A stretch of 64,000 bases of DNA, taken from contig JAFOCI010000056.1 in assembly GCA_017381365.1 (NCBI GenBank), positions 1-64,000 of the forward strand, written 5' to 3'. This DNA comes from Treponema sp. GTDB lineage: Bacteria; Spirochaetota; Spirochaetia; Treponematales; Treponemataceae. A model generated the notes under the pieces. It had not been told where the DNA came from, ran no database searches, and was given only the letters and a program-made list of their open reading frames with translations. Made by a program: the position numbers and the translations under genes. This document shows, piece by piece, positions 34,704 to 42,572 of this stretch (within the stretch, counting starts at the first letter, position 1; each line of letters starts with the position of its first letter).

Positions 34704-34979
34704 TTATTCTTCGTCATCGTAATAGTTTTCGTCTGCATCCAGCAAGTCATCGCTGTCATCATACTTATACATGTTAGTGTAACCGTCTTCAGGTTCTACA
34801 TCATCAAATGGTTCGTAATCATCGTCGTATGCATCCTGAAAGGCTTCTTCGTAACTTTCTGCATCTTCATCATAATCATCCAGAATTTCATCTGAATCAT
34901 CATCATTGAAATTATCCTCAAATTCATCATCAAATGAATAAGGTCCATCGTAAATTTCGTCTATATCTTTTAAAGACAT
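34704..34979 (-). CDS. Very acidic small protein of unknown function
   Basis: 91 residues. About half of the residues are Asp or Glu, with many Tyr, and there are very few basic residues. The sequence starts MSLKDIDEIYDGPYSFDDEF and ends in DENYYDDEE. I recognise no domain. It is a real gene because AGGAG stands seven bases before the ATG and a good promoter (TTGATT-17-TATATT, 35044-35016) lies upstream on the same strand. Acidic tails of this kind occur in RNA polymerase delta-type and histone-like proteins; that is only a compositional similarity. It converges with rsfS. Confidence 0.65.
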   Translation of the reverse strand: MSLKDIDEIYDGPYSFDDEFEDNFNDDDSDEILDDYDEDAESYEEAFQDAYDDDYEPFDDVEPEDGYTNMYKYDDSDDLLDADENYYDDEE

Positions 34980-35015
34980 AAAAAGACTCCTGAAAAAAAG
35001 TAAAACTCTAACAAG

Positions 35016-35044
35016 AATATAAAATAGTCTTTTTTTTAAATCAA
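35016..35044 (-). promoter_or_regulatory. Promoter for the acidic small protein
   Basis: On the minus strand TTGATT (35044-35039), a 17-bp spacer and TATATT (35021-35016). The stretch 35045-35229 shows no gene and no other clear signal. Confidence 0.6.
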
Positions 35045-35229
35045 CAGGTTTTATATTAATTTATAGAAATTTATAGCAGGTGCTCTATATAATTTTTAAA
35101 TTTTATATCTGGTTAAAATTGAGGTAATGTTTTTGTTTTTTGTGAGTAAAACTTGAAAATGATGATTGTATTTCAGACTTAAAATTGAATCTTTATAATT
35201 AATTAATGCAAAGACAACACAACATAAAA

Positions 35230-35259
35230 TTGACAATAGGAATGAATTAAGTGTATAAT
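35230..35259 (+). promoter_or_regulatory. Promoter for ispE
   Basis: Consensus TTGACA (35230-35235), an 18-bp spacer and TATAAT (35254-35259). The ispE ATG is 11 nt after the -10 box, so the leader is at most about five nucleotides. Confidence 0.7.
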
Positions 35260-35270
35260 GAAGAAGTCTT

Positions 35271-36167
35271 ATGTTTGATGAAATTCATGAATATGCATCT
35301 GCGAAAATTAATCTTAATTTGAAGGTTTATCCTCGTAGATTAGATGGGTTTCATGCTATTGAAAGTATTTTTCAGACTGTTAATTTACAGGATGAACTGA
35401 TTGTAAGCCCTGCTGAAGGAAAAATGAATTGTATCGTAAATTGTTCCAGCATGGTTTTACCAGAATTAAATACTTTAAATTTGGCTTATAAGGCTTTTGC
35501 CGAAACGACGGGGATTGAGATTGATTCAGTTGTTGTTGAGTTGATAAAAAAAATTCCTTCTGGTGGTGGTTTGGGAGGAGGTTCTTCCGATGCTGCTGCT
35601 CTCGTTAGGGCTTTGGAGAAAATATACAGTATAAAACTGACTTATGAGCAGCTTGACAAAATTGCTTCTAAGGTTGGTAGTGATGTTTTTTTCTTCATGC
35701 ATTGCGATTCTGCGTCTTCCAGCGGTTGTGCGGTTGTAACTGGTCGTGGTGAAAATGTTTTTGAAATCTGTAGACGTTCGGATTTAAACATTGTTTTGGT
35801 GTTTCCGGATGTTCATAGTTCAACAAAAGAGGCTTATGCCTTGATTGATGAACAGTTTGCTTCGGCAAATGAAGATTCTGAATTTTGGAAAATCCAGAAT
35901 TCAGGCGCTGATCTTTGCGATTTAGAAAAGGTTTATAAACTTCCAGTATGGGAATGGAAGTTTGTTAATACTTTTACTACGGTCTTATCCAGAAAGTATT
36001 CAGATATACAGGAGGCTATAACTGAATTAAAGGCATTTAATGCTGATTTCTGTGATATGTCTGGTTCGGGGTCTACAGTATTTGGTATTTTTAGCGCAAG
36101 GGAAGCTGCTGAAAATGCTGTTGCTGGTTTAAAGGCAAGAAACATGAATTGTGTTCTTGTGAATTAA
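35271..36167 (+). CDS. ispE: 4-diphosphocytidyl-2-C-methyl-D-erythritol kinase
   Basis: GHMP kinase of the MEP isoprenoid pathway; phosphorylates CDP-methylerythritol at the 2-position. 298 residues. The N-terminal [20 protein letters not shown] contains the substrate-binding K-x-N-L-x-L and D-G-x-H. The ATP-binding [14 protein letters not shown] motif is at about 96-109, and the C-terminal [12 protein letters not shown] is the third GHMP motif. It heads a likely operon with spoVG (28-bp gap). It is a short-leader gene. Confidence 0.95.
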   Translation: MFDEIHEYASAKINLNLKVYPRRLDGFHAIESIFQTVNLQDELIVSPAEGKMNCIVNCSSMVLPELNTLNLAYKAFAETTGIEIDSVVVELIKKIPSGGGLGGGSSDAAALVRALEKIYSIKLTYEQLDKIASKVGSDVFFFMHCDSASSSGCAVVTGRGENVFEICRRSDLNIVLVFPDVHSSTKEAYALIDEQFASANEDSEFWKIQNSGADLCDLEKVYKLPVWEWKFVNTFTTVLSRKYSDIQEAITELKAFNADFCDMSGSGSTVFGIFSAREAAENAVAGLKARNMNCVLVN

Positions 36168-36195
36168 ATTTTGTGCGACGAAAACGGAGGACACT

Positions 36196-36474
36196 ATGCA
36201 GATTACAGAATTACGCATCCGTAAGGTAGAGGATGAAGGTAAGCTTAGAGCTTATGTAACAGTTACTTTTGATAACTGTTTTGTTGTGCACAATGTAAAA
36301 ATAATTGAAGGTCAAAACGGACTTTTTATAGCTATGCCAAGCAGAAAAACTGCAAATGGCGAATATAAGGATGTGGCTCATCCTATAAGTCCAGATTTTC
36401 GTTCTGAATTGCAGAATAAAATTCTGGAAGAATACAATGCAGGTCATGTAGAAACAGGTTCTTCAGAAGACTAA
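36196..36474 (+). CDS. spoVG: SpoVG family RNA/DNA-binding regulator
   Basis: 92 residues, the usual length. [11 protein letters not shown], then [30 protein letters not shown] and [17 protein letters not shown] cover the whole family. In Bacillus it affects septation and sporulation, and in Borrelia it binds nucleic acids. Its position after ispE matches Firmicutes and spirochaetes. ACGGAGGAC precedes the ATG. A tRNA-Gln gene follows after 17 bp. Confidence 0.95.
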   Translation: MQITELRIRKVEDEGKLRAYVTVTFDNCFVVHNVKIIEGQNGLFIAMPSRKTANGEYKDVAHPISPDFRSELQNKILEEYNAGHVETGSSED

Positions 36475-36491
36475 TTTCTACTGATAATAAT

Positions 36492-36564
36492 TGGGACGTC
36501 GTCAAGCGGTAAGACAACGGCTTTTGGTGCCGTCATTCCACAGGTTCGAATCCTGTCGTCCCAG
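36492..36564 (+). tRNA. tRNA-Gln (anticodon UUG)
   Basis: Acceptor stem TGGGACG/CGTCCCA (36492-36498 and 36557-36563) with discriminator G. The D arm contains AAGCGGTAAGAC. The anticodon stem ACGGC/GCCGT encloses TTTTGGT with anticodon TTG. The T arm is ACAGG-TTCGAAT-CCTGT. CCA is not encoded. It lies 17 bp after spoVG. Confidence 0.96.
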
Positions 36565-36566
36565 TG

Positions 36567-36599
36567 AAAGGTACTTCAAAAGCGAAGTACCTTTTTTTT
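36567..36599 (+). terminator. Intrinsic terminator after tRNA-Gln
   Basis: AAAGGTACTTC pairs perfectly with GAAGTACCTTT around a short loop and runs into a T tract. Confidence 0.92.
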
Positions 36600-36631
36600 G
36601 TTTAAAAATAGTTGAATGCAAAAAAAATAAA

Positions 36632-36715
36632 GACAGGATTCGAAGCGGAGCGAACGCCCACCGAAAGGGAGAAAAAGGTGGCAAGGATGATGCCGGCAGT
36701 TTACATTTGTTTATA
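36632..36715 (+). repeat. GC-rich block with an inverted copy of the tRNA-Gln T arm
   Basis: GACAGGATTCGAA (36632-36644) is the exact reverse complement of the tRNA-Gln T arm TTCGAATCCTGTC (36545-36557). It is followed by a GC-rich stretch with CCACC/GGTGG (36658-36680) and ATGCCGGCAG. The block stands out from the AT-rich surroundings and holds no gene. Its origin is unclear. Confidence 0.5.
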
Positions 36716-36768
36716 AAAATGTTAATGTTAAATTCCAAATTTATAAGGATATAAGGAGCTTTAAGAAA

Positions 36769-37311
36769 ATGACTGTTAATGCAAAAGTTCGCACAACAAC
36801 AGGAAAGTCAGCTGCAAAGAATCTTCGCAAAGTAGGTAGTATCCCAGCTGTTATGTACAATGACAAGGGTGAAGTTACAATGCTTGAAATCAATGCTGTT
36901 GAATTCAACAAAGCATGGAGAACTGTTACTGCAACAACTCCAGTAGATCTCACTGTAGACGGAAAAACTGTAAAGGCTTTGATTAAGGATGTTGAATACA
37001 ATATTCGTAATGATCAGGTTCTTCACGCTGATTTCTTTGTACCTGCAGCAGATCAGAAACTTGTTTACAAGTACAAAGTTCAGCTTACTGGAAATGCTGC
37101 CGGTGTATTGAAAGGTGGATTCATGGTAAAACGTGTTCCAGAAATCAAAGTTCAGGCTACAATTGCTAACCTTCCAGAAAGAGTTGTTGTTGATGTTTCT
37201 GCATTGAATGTTGGTGACTGTATCAAAGTTAAAGATATCAATATTGGAAAGGATGTTACAATTCTTACTGATCCAGAAGCTATGCTCGTAAGTATTGCAC
37301 CAGCTCGCTAA
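36769..37311 (+). CDS. rplY: 50S ribosomal protein L25 (Ctc type)
   Basis: 5S rRNA-binding protein of the longer, two-domain Ctc/TL5 class, 180 residues. The N-terminal L25 fold has KSAAKNLRKVGSIPAVMYN and VEYNIRNDQVLHADFF. The C-terminal TL5 beta domain includes VQLTGNAAGVLKGGFM and LPERVVVDVSALNVGD. AAGGAGC precedes the ATG. A terminator follows after 22 bp. Confidence 0.97.
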   Translation: MTVNAKVRTTTGKSAAKNLRKVGSIPAVMYNDKGEVTMLEINAVEFNKAWRTVTATTPVDLTVDGKTVKALIKDVEYNIRNDQVLHADFFVPAADQKLVYKYKVQLTGNAAGVLKGGFMVKRVPEIKVQATIANLPERVVVDVSALNVGDCIKVKDINIGKDVTILTDPEAMLVSIAPAR

Positions 37312-37333
37312 TTTGTAATCAATTAGTATGCAG

Positions 37334-37366
37334 AAGGGTTGTCTTTTTATGGACAGCCCTTTTTTT
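37334..37366 (+). terminator. Intrinsic terminator after rplY (R-end-like)
   Basis: AGGGTTGTC pairs with GGACAGCCCT around a TTTTTAT loop, then a T tract. The stem is the same as the terminal repeat of the R elements (GGGCTGTCC/GGACAGCCC). Confidence 0.9.
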
Positions 37367-37394
37367 GTTTTTAAATATCTGATTAAAATACAAT
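37365..37394 (+). promoter_or_regulatory. Promoter for tilS (leaderless)
   Basis: TTGTTT (37365-37370), an 18-bp spacer and TACAAT (37389-37394). The tilS ATG is 6 nt after the -10 box, at the expected +1 site, with no Shine-Dalgarno sequence. Confidence 0.55.
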
Positions 37395-37400
37395 TTATCT

Positions 37401-38786
37401 ATGAATAACGAATTATCTTTAATACAAAAATTTGAGCAGCATGTATATGAAAATATAATTAGATGCGGATTCTTTTTATCTCAGAAAGATACTGCAGGTG
37501 TAGCTGTAAGTGGAGGGGCTGATTCTGTTTCTCTGCTGATTAGCCTTGCTGAACTTGGCAAAGTATATGGATTTTCAATAAAAGTTGTAACTGTAAATCA
37601 TAATATACGGGAAGAAAATGAAACTTCTGGAGATGCGTTATTTGTAGAACGACTTTGTAAAGATTTAAATAAGAATGGTTGTAATGTAACCTGTAGAATT
37701 TTTACTATTCCGAAAGGAAAAGTTCTTGGTATTGCAGAAGAAAATGCTTTAAGTATAGAAGAAAGCGCAAGAAACCTTCGGTATGAAATTTTTGAATCAT
37801 TTATAAAAGAAGAATCTTTAAGTTTTCTTGCTTTGGCTCACAATAAAAACGATCAGATAGAGACTCTTTTAATGAGATTTTTACAGGGAAGTAATACTGC
37901 AGGAATGTCTGGAATTAGAATGTCTAGAGATTGTTATATAAGACCGTTGCTGGATGTAAGTCGAAGCGAAATTGAAGAGTATTTGAGATTAAAAGATGTT
38001 ACCTGGCGCACTGATAGTACAAATTTTGATTGCCGTTATTTAAGAAACCGCATTCGTAATAGATTAATTCCATTCTTAAATGAAAATTTTTGCGGATTTG
38101 AAACGGCATTGCTTTCTGGGGCTCAGAAAGCTTTATATGATGAAGAATGTCTTTCAAAATTTGTAGACAAAAAACTCTGGCATTATGAAAATAATAAGCT
38201 TGTGTGTGAGCGAGACAGTTTTTTTAAGTCAGAAAAGGCTGTTCAATTAAGAAATCTTCAAAATGGATTGATTTTGTTCGGAAAAAAAATACGATTTCCA
38301 TTTTCATTATTAAATGATTTTATTACTAATGGAATTGAGAAATCTTCATATTCTGTTGAATTTTCGGATTTAAAAATTATAGCAGATCAGAACACTATTT
38401 GCATTAAAAATAAAGAATTAGTAGCGACTGATTTGATTTTTTTCGCTATAATAAAAGAAGATTGTAATCTATGTTTTCCCTTTGGAACTGTTCATTGCAG
38501 TGTTGATGATGGGGTGGCTAGGATTATTTTGGAATGGGAGAATAATTCATTTGAAATGGAAAAAATTCCTGTTCCATTTTGTATTCGCAGCATACAGTCA
38601 GATGACAAGGTTCTGTGCAGTAATGGGGAAATGAAATCTGTCCTGGATGTTTTTTCGGCCTGGCATGTTGGAAGTGAAAAAAAGAAACTTATTCCTGTTA
38701 TTCAGGAACTTGCCAGTTGTAAGCAGAATATAATTGCTGTTGCCGGGTGTGTATGCGGTTTTGATAACTGGATTGTTAGAGGTTAG
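37401..38786 (+). CDS. tilS: tRNA(Ile)-lysidine synthetase
   Basis: Modifies the wobble cytidine of the CAU anticodon of tRNA-Ile to lysidine, so it reads AUA; ATP-dependent. 461 residues. The PP-loop SGGADS is at 37-42, and the family sequence VVTVNHNIRE, ARNLRYEIFE, ALAHNKNDQIETLLMRFLQG and RNRIRNRLIPFL follow. The C-terminal domain (about 350-460) is the tRNA-recognition region. The start has no ribosome-binding site but coincides with the promoter-defined +1. It is followed 3 bp later by an uncharacterised gene. Confidence 0.95.
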   Translation: MNNELSLIQKFEQHVYENIIRCGFFLSQKDTAGVAVSGGADSVSLLISLAELGKVYGFSIKVVTVNHNIREENETSGDALFVERLCKDLNKNGCNVTCRIFTIPKGKVLGIAEENALSIEESARNLRYEIFESFIKEESLSFLALAHNKNDQIETLLMRFLQGSNTAGMSGIRMSRDCYIRPLLDVSRSEIEEYLRLKDVTWRTDSTNFDCRYLRNRIRNRLIPFLNENFCGFETALLSGAQKALYDEECLSKFVDKKLWHYENNKLVCERDSFFKSEKAVQLRNLQNGLILFGKKIRFPFSLLNDFITNGIEKSSYSVEFSDLKIIADQNTICIKNKELVATDLIFFAIIKEDCNLCFPFGTVHCSVDDGVARIILEWENNSFEMEKIPVPFCIRSIQSDDKVLCSNGEMKSVLDVFSAWHVGSEKKKLIPVIQELASCKQNIIAVAGCVCGFDNWIVRG

Positions 38787-38789
38787 ATA

Positions 38790-40937
38790 ATGGACAAAAA
38801 AAAACTGACTGGCATTTTTGTTTTTTTTATATCTTCATTTTTTATGTTTTCTCAGTCATTTAGTGTTGATTCTGTAAATCGAAGAACGGCTGTAAGATGT
38901 TTAAAACTTGCTGAATCATATCTTTCTTCTGGTGATTTCGGAAATGCTTTGGCACAGTCAGAATTAGGTTTGAATTATGATGACTCTGTCGCTGATTTGT
39001 GGTATGTAAAAGCAGCTGCAAAAAGCGGATTAGGAGAATCAAAGGCTGATGTTCTTCCTCTTGTTATGAAATCTATTACAGAAGGTGAATGGGTTGACTA
39101 TAACAGAGATGGTGCCAGAGTTCTTTATGCAGATTTACTTTGTGATACAGGAAATTATGTTCAGGCTATTGCAATATTAGATTCAAAACCGTTTGTTTAT
39201 TCTGCTGATGCGGAATTTATACGGGTAAAATCCTATTATTGTATGAGAACGGAGGAATCAATTATTAAAGCAAGGGATAAGGTTAATTCTGCAAGAAAAA
39301 TTTACCCTTCTGATGTCAGGTTTCCTCATATATTTTTTAAGTATGAATATGATTTGCATAGATTAAATAATGCGGAAAACATTGAAATAGAAAATTCAAA
39401 TGAAGTTCTTGTAAAAAAAATTATTGAATCTTTTATAGCAAAAATGCCGGAGTATGATAATCCTGATGCAGAACTTGAAATTTATGCTGCGTATTTTGCT
39501 GAGGGAGAAAGACGTAAGAGAATGATTCAGGCTTTTGCAGCTCATGGTATGAAGCATCCTTTGTATGCAATTGTTGCTTTGCAATGCAATTTGATAAGTC
39601 AGCTGGAAGCTTCTGATTACTTCTGTTCATTTGCGGATAATGCAGTTTCTTCTACAATGCTGGAAGATTTTATTTCGCTTCTTACTGAAGATATTGCTGT
39701 AAAGGCGATGAGAGAGCATCTTAATGTTTATAGCGGTGTTTTGTCTATTGATACGGATTACGATTGTAACGGGAATCTGTTTGTAAAGTATTCACGGGGA
39801 CGACCTGAACACTTTTTTTGGGATGAAAATAATGATGGAATAAATGAATGGGATGTTAAATGTGATTTTGGTGTTCCAGAAGAGCTGAATCTGACTCAAG
39901 GAAATATACAGCTTACGTATGGAAAATATCCTTCGATTGTAAAGGCTGTTTATAAATCTGAACGATTATCTGAAGGGCTTGCCGTTTTTAATCTTATGGA
40001 TGAGGTTCTAGACTGGACGCCGGTAAATATTGTTCCTTTTGAAGCGGCAAAAAAATCGCTTGATATTGATTTTTTTGTTCCTCTTGTAAAGACAGATATA
40101 GAAACTCTGAATGAAAATATGATTTTATATAATTGTTCAAGTTATGAAATTGCTTCTTCAGAAAGAGAGGGTGCTAAGATTGTTTTTAAAGTTTTAAATG
40201 GTTTTCCACAATCAGCAGTTTATTATTCTTATGATAAAATTTATGCTCATGCTTTTTTTGAAGATGGTTTTCCATCTGTTCGTTCTGTAGATAATGATGA
40301 TGATGGAATTTTTGAAATTCTTGAAACTTTTGGATATGATCCTGACAATTCAATGAATCGAAATATTGTTGAGCAGGAACAGGTGATGACAAATCTATTT
40401 GGACTTCCTGTTGCTGGCAGTGGAATTTATTTAAAAATGATTCAAATTGATTATAATGGAGATACTGTTCCAGATTTTACGGAAGAATACCTGGCTAACG
40501 AAGGAAAAATTTCAAGCTGGGATTACGATGGTGACAGAGTATGGAATGTGCGTTATAAAAAATATCCTCGGGAAAATCCAGAGGAGCCTCTCATAGAAGA
40601 TTCTCAGTTTTTTATGGGCTTGGAAAAAAGTATTGTAACCGTTACTTCCTGGAATAAGATTCCTGTAAAAGTTCAAATAGATGATAATTTTTTACCTGTA
40701 ACCCAAGGTGAAAATAAATATTTTTACTGGATAGGACAAGCCGGCGTTAAAGATGATGAAACTTACATTCTTGAGAATTTTGATTCAAATATGGAACAAG
40801 GATGTTCGGTTTTGATTGAAAATTCAAGGCATAGAATTCAAGTTGTTCGAATTGAACATAATATTTTTGGATATATTTTGCCGAAATCAAATGAATTGGA
40901 TGTATTAGAAGTTTTAGAAGGAAATGTTGAAGAATAA
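38790..40937 (+). CDS. Exported protein with TPR-like N-terminus and calcium-loop-like repeats
   Basis: 715 residues with a signal peptide (about 1-24, KKKLTGIFVFFISSFFMFSQS). The N-terminal third is helical and TPR-like: VRCLKLAESYLSSGDFGNAL, DLWYVKAAAKSGLGE, AILDSKPFVYSADAEF. The C-terminal half has several D-x-(N/D)-x-D-G loops: DENNDG (345), DNDDDG (501), DYNGD (554) and DYDGD (578). These resemble EF-hand or dockerin calcium sites, though spacing varies. I do not recognise a named family. It overlaps the next gene by 14 bp, so it is coupled to the trypsin-like lipoprotein, and both are probably envelope proteins. Confidence 0.65.
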   Translation: MDKKKLTGIFVFFISSFFMFSQSFSVDSVNRRTAVRCLKLAESYLSSGDFGNALAQSELGLNYDDSVADLWYVKAAAKSGLGESKADVLPLVMKSITEGEWVDYNRDGARVLYADLLCDTGNYVQAIAILDSKPFVYSADAEFIRVKSYYCMRTEESIIKARDKVNSARKIYPSDVRFPHIFFKYEYDLHRLNNAENIEIENSNEVLVKKIIESFIAKMPEYDNPDAELEIYAAYFAEGERRKRMIQAFAAHGMKHPLYAIVALQCNLISQLEASDYFCSFADNAVSSTMLEDFISLLTEDIAVKAMREHLNVYSGVLSIDTDYDCNGNLFVKYSRGRPEHFFWDENNDGINEWDVKCDFGVPEELNLTQGNIQLTYGKYPSIVKAVYKSERLSEGLAVFNLMDEVLDWTPVNIVPFEAAKKSLDIDFFVPLVKTDIETLNENMILYNCSSYEIASSEREGAKIVFKVLNGFPQSAVYYSYDKIYAHAFFEDGFPSVRSVDNDDDGIFEILETFGYDPDNSMNRNIVEQEQVMTNLFGLPVAGSGIYLKMIQIDYNGDTVPDFTEEYLANEGKISSWDYDGDRVWNVRYKKYPRENPEEPLIEDSQFFMGLEKSIVTVTSWNKIPVKVQIDDNFLPVTQGENKYFYWIGQAGVKDDETYILENFDSNMEQGCSVLIENSRHRIQVVRIEHNIFGYILPKSNELDVLEVLEGNVEE

Positions 40938-42549
40938 TTTATTTTTGAAAGTAATTTTTTTGAGTTTTCTCTTTTTAGCATCAAGTTGTTCAACAATTAA
41001 ACAACCTGCAGAAGTTTTTACAATTCCTGATTTCAACGAAAAAGATGTTAAGGAAAATGAAATCAGACGTATTTCTGAATTGAGTGAAAAATATCCTGTA
41101 AAAGCTCTATGGCGCTCGTTGATTTTGAACGATGAAAAAACTATTTCTGAATATGAAGAGAATCTGGTTCAGCTTTATAATAAGGCTTATGATAATAAAA
41201 ATTATTTTGATGCAAAAAAATATTATGTTTCTCTTGTAAACATTGGTTCAAAAAAGATAAATTCCTCAAAAGCATACGAAACTGAATTATTTAATAAAAG
41301 TCTTGAATCTGTTCCTGGACTTTCTTCTAATAAAAATTCGATTCCAAAAACAATGCAGGATTGTGTAAATGCAACTGTAACAATTTGGGTAGATAAAGGA
41401 ATTGCTATTCATAATGGAATGGGATTTGCTGACAGGGTGTTAGGTTCTGGATTTTTTATTGATAGAAAAGGCTACATAGTTACAAATCATCATGTAATTT
41501 CAGATATGGTTGATCCTAAATATGAAGGTTATTCACGATTATATGTAAAGCTTGCTGCAGATCAAGATACCAGAATACCTGCAAAGGTTATTGGTTTTGA
41601 TAAGATTCATGATTTGGCTTTGCTTAAATGTGAAATAGATCCTCCATTTGTTTTAGAGTTGGGGTCAAGTGAAAACCTTAATATTGGTGATAAAGTAAAT
41701 TGTATTGGAACTCCATTAGGGCTTCATGGAACTGTTACAAGTGGTATAGTTTCTGCCGTTGATAGAAAATTGTTTACTACTGGCGATGTTTTTCAAATTG
41801 ATGCTGCTGTAAATTCAGGAAATTCTGGCGGACCTTGCATTGATACTCAGTACAAGGTGCAGGCAATTGTATTTGCTGGAATTATGCAATATCAGGGGTT
41901 GAATTTTGCAATACCTGTTGAATATTTAAGGCAGGATTTACCGTTTCTATATCATGGCGGAAACAGAAAGCTTGTCTGGGTTGGTGGATACGGCCATACT
42001 AAAAAAGATGGTCAGAAAAATATAGGTCTTGAAATTCAGTATGTTATGCCTGGTGGAGTTTTGTCTAGAGCTGGATTAAAAGAAAATGATGTTATAACTT
42101 TTATAAATGGTTTTAGAGTTTATAATCTGGAGCAAGTTCAGGATATTTTTAGAAATTTTGGGCCGGAAACGATTTTATCCTGTAGTTATACTCGTGATGG
42201 TGAAAATATTGATACTATCATATATCTTGATGAACGACCGGAACAGCCTGGTTATGAAATTTTTAAAAGTGATATTTTAAGTTCATCCTTAATTCCTGTG
42301 TTTGGAATGGGATTAGCTTCTAGTTCTACGATTTTTAAAAGACAATATACTATTGTAAAAATTATAAGAGGCTCTATTGCAGATGAAAATGGATTCAGTG
42401 AAATGGATCCTGTTTATATAACTGATGTTGATTTTAATGAAGATAACTCTGGGATAAGTATTCAGATGAATACTCGCAAAAGAAAAAAAGGTTATCTTGA
42501 TATAACCATGAGAATAGGTTCAGGACTAGACAGTCCTTATTATTTTTAG
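40924..42549 (+). CDS. Trypsin-like serine protease lipoprotein with PDZ domain
   Basis: 541 residues. The N-terminal hydrophobic region ends LFLASSCST (lipobox, Cys22), giving a lipoprotein. The 25-120 region is helical. The trypsin-like domain (about 140-320) has the catalytic triad His190 (TNHHVI), Asp230 (HDLALLKC) and Ser301 (SGNSGGPC). A PDZ domain follows (about 345-440: GGVLSRAGLKENDVITFINGF, in part). It resembles HtrA (27557) but with a different layout and a lipid anchor. The upstream calcium-loop protein overlaps it by 14 bp and may be a partner or substrate. Confidence 0.85.
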   Translation: MLKNNLFLKVIFLSFLFLASSCSTIKQPAEVFTIPDFNEKDVKENEIRRISELSEKYPVKALWRSLILNDEKTISEYEENLVQLYNKAYDNKNYFDAKKYYVSLVNIGSKKINSSKAYETELFNKSLESVPGLSSNKNSIPKTMQDCVNATVTIWVDKGIAIHNGMGFADRVLGSGFFIDRKGYIVTNHHVISDMVDPKYEGYSRLYVKLAADQDTRIPAKVIGFDKIHDLALLKCEIDPPFVLELGSSENLNIGDKVNCIGTPLGLHGTVTSGIVSAVDRKLFTTGDVFQIDAAVNSGNSGGPCIDTQYKVQAIVFAGIMQYQGLNFAIPVEYLRQDLPFLYHGGNRKLVWVGGYGHTKKDGQKNIGLEIQYVMPGGVLSRAGLKENDVITFINGFRVYNLEQVQDIFRNFGPETILSCSYTRDGENIDTIIYLDERPEQPGYEIFKSDILSSSLIPVFGMGLASSSTIFKRQYTIVKIIRGSIADENGFSEMDPVYITDVDFNEDNSGISIQMNTRKRKKGYLDITMRIGSGLDSPYYF

Positions 42550-42572
42550 GATATTACAAAAAAGGAATATAT

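Noticed and set aside
34629-34895. Plus-strand hydrophobic open frame opposite the acidic gene
   Set aside because: It is the complement of Asp/Glu codons (giving Ile/Val/Phe). The minus-strand gene has the promoter and the ribosome-binding site.
36491-36754. Open frames on both strands over tRNA-Gln
   Set aside because: They cover the tRNA, its terminator and the GC-rich block. The tRNA fold explains the sequence.
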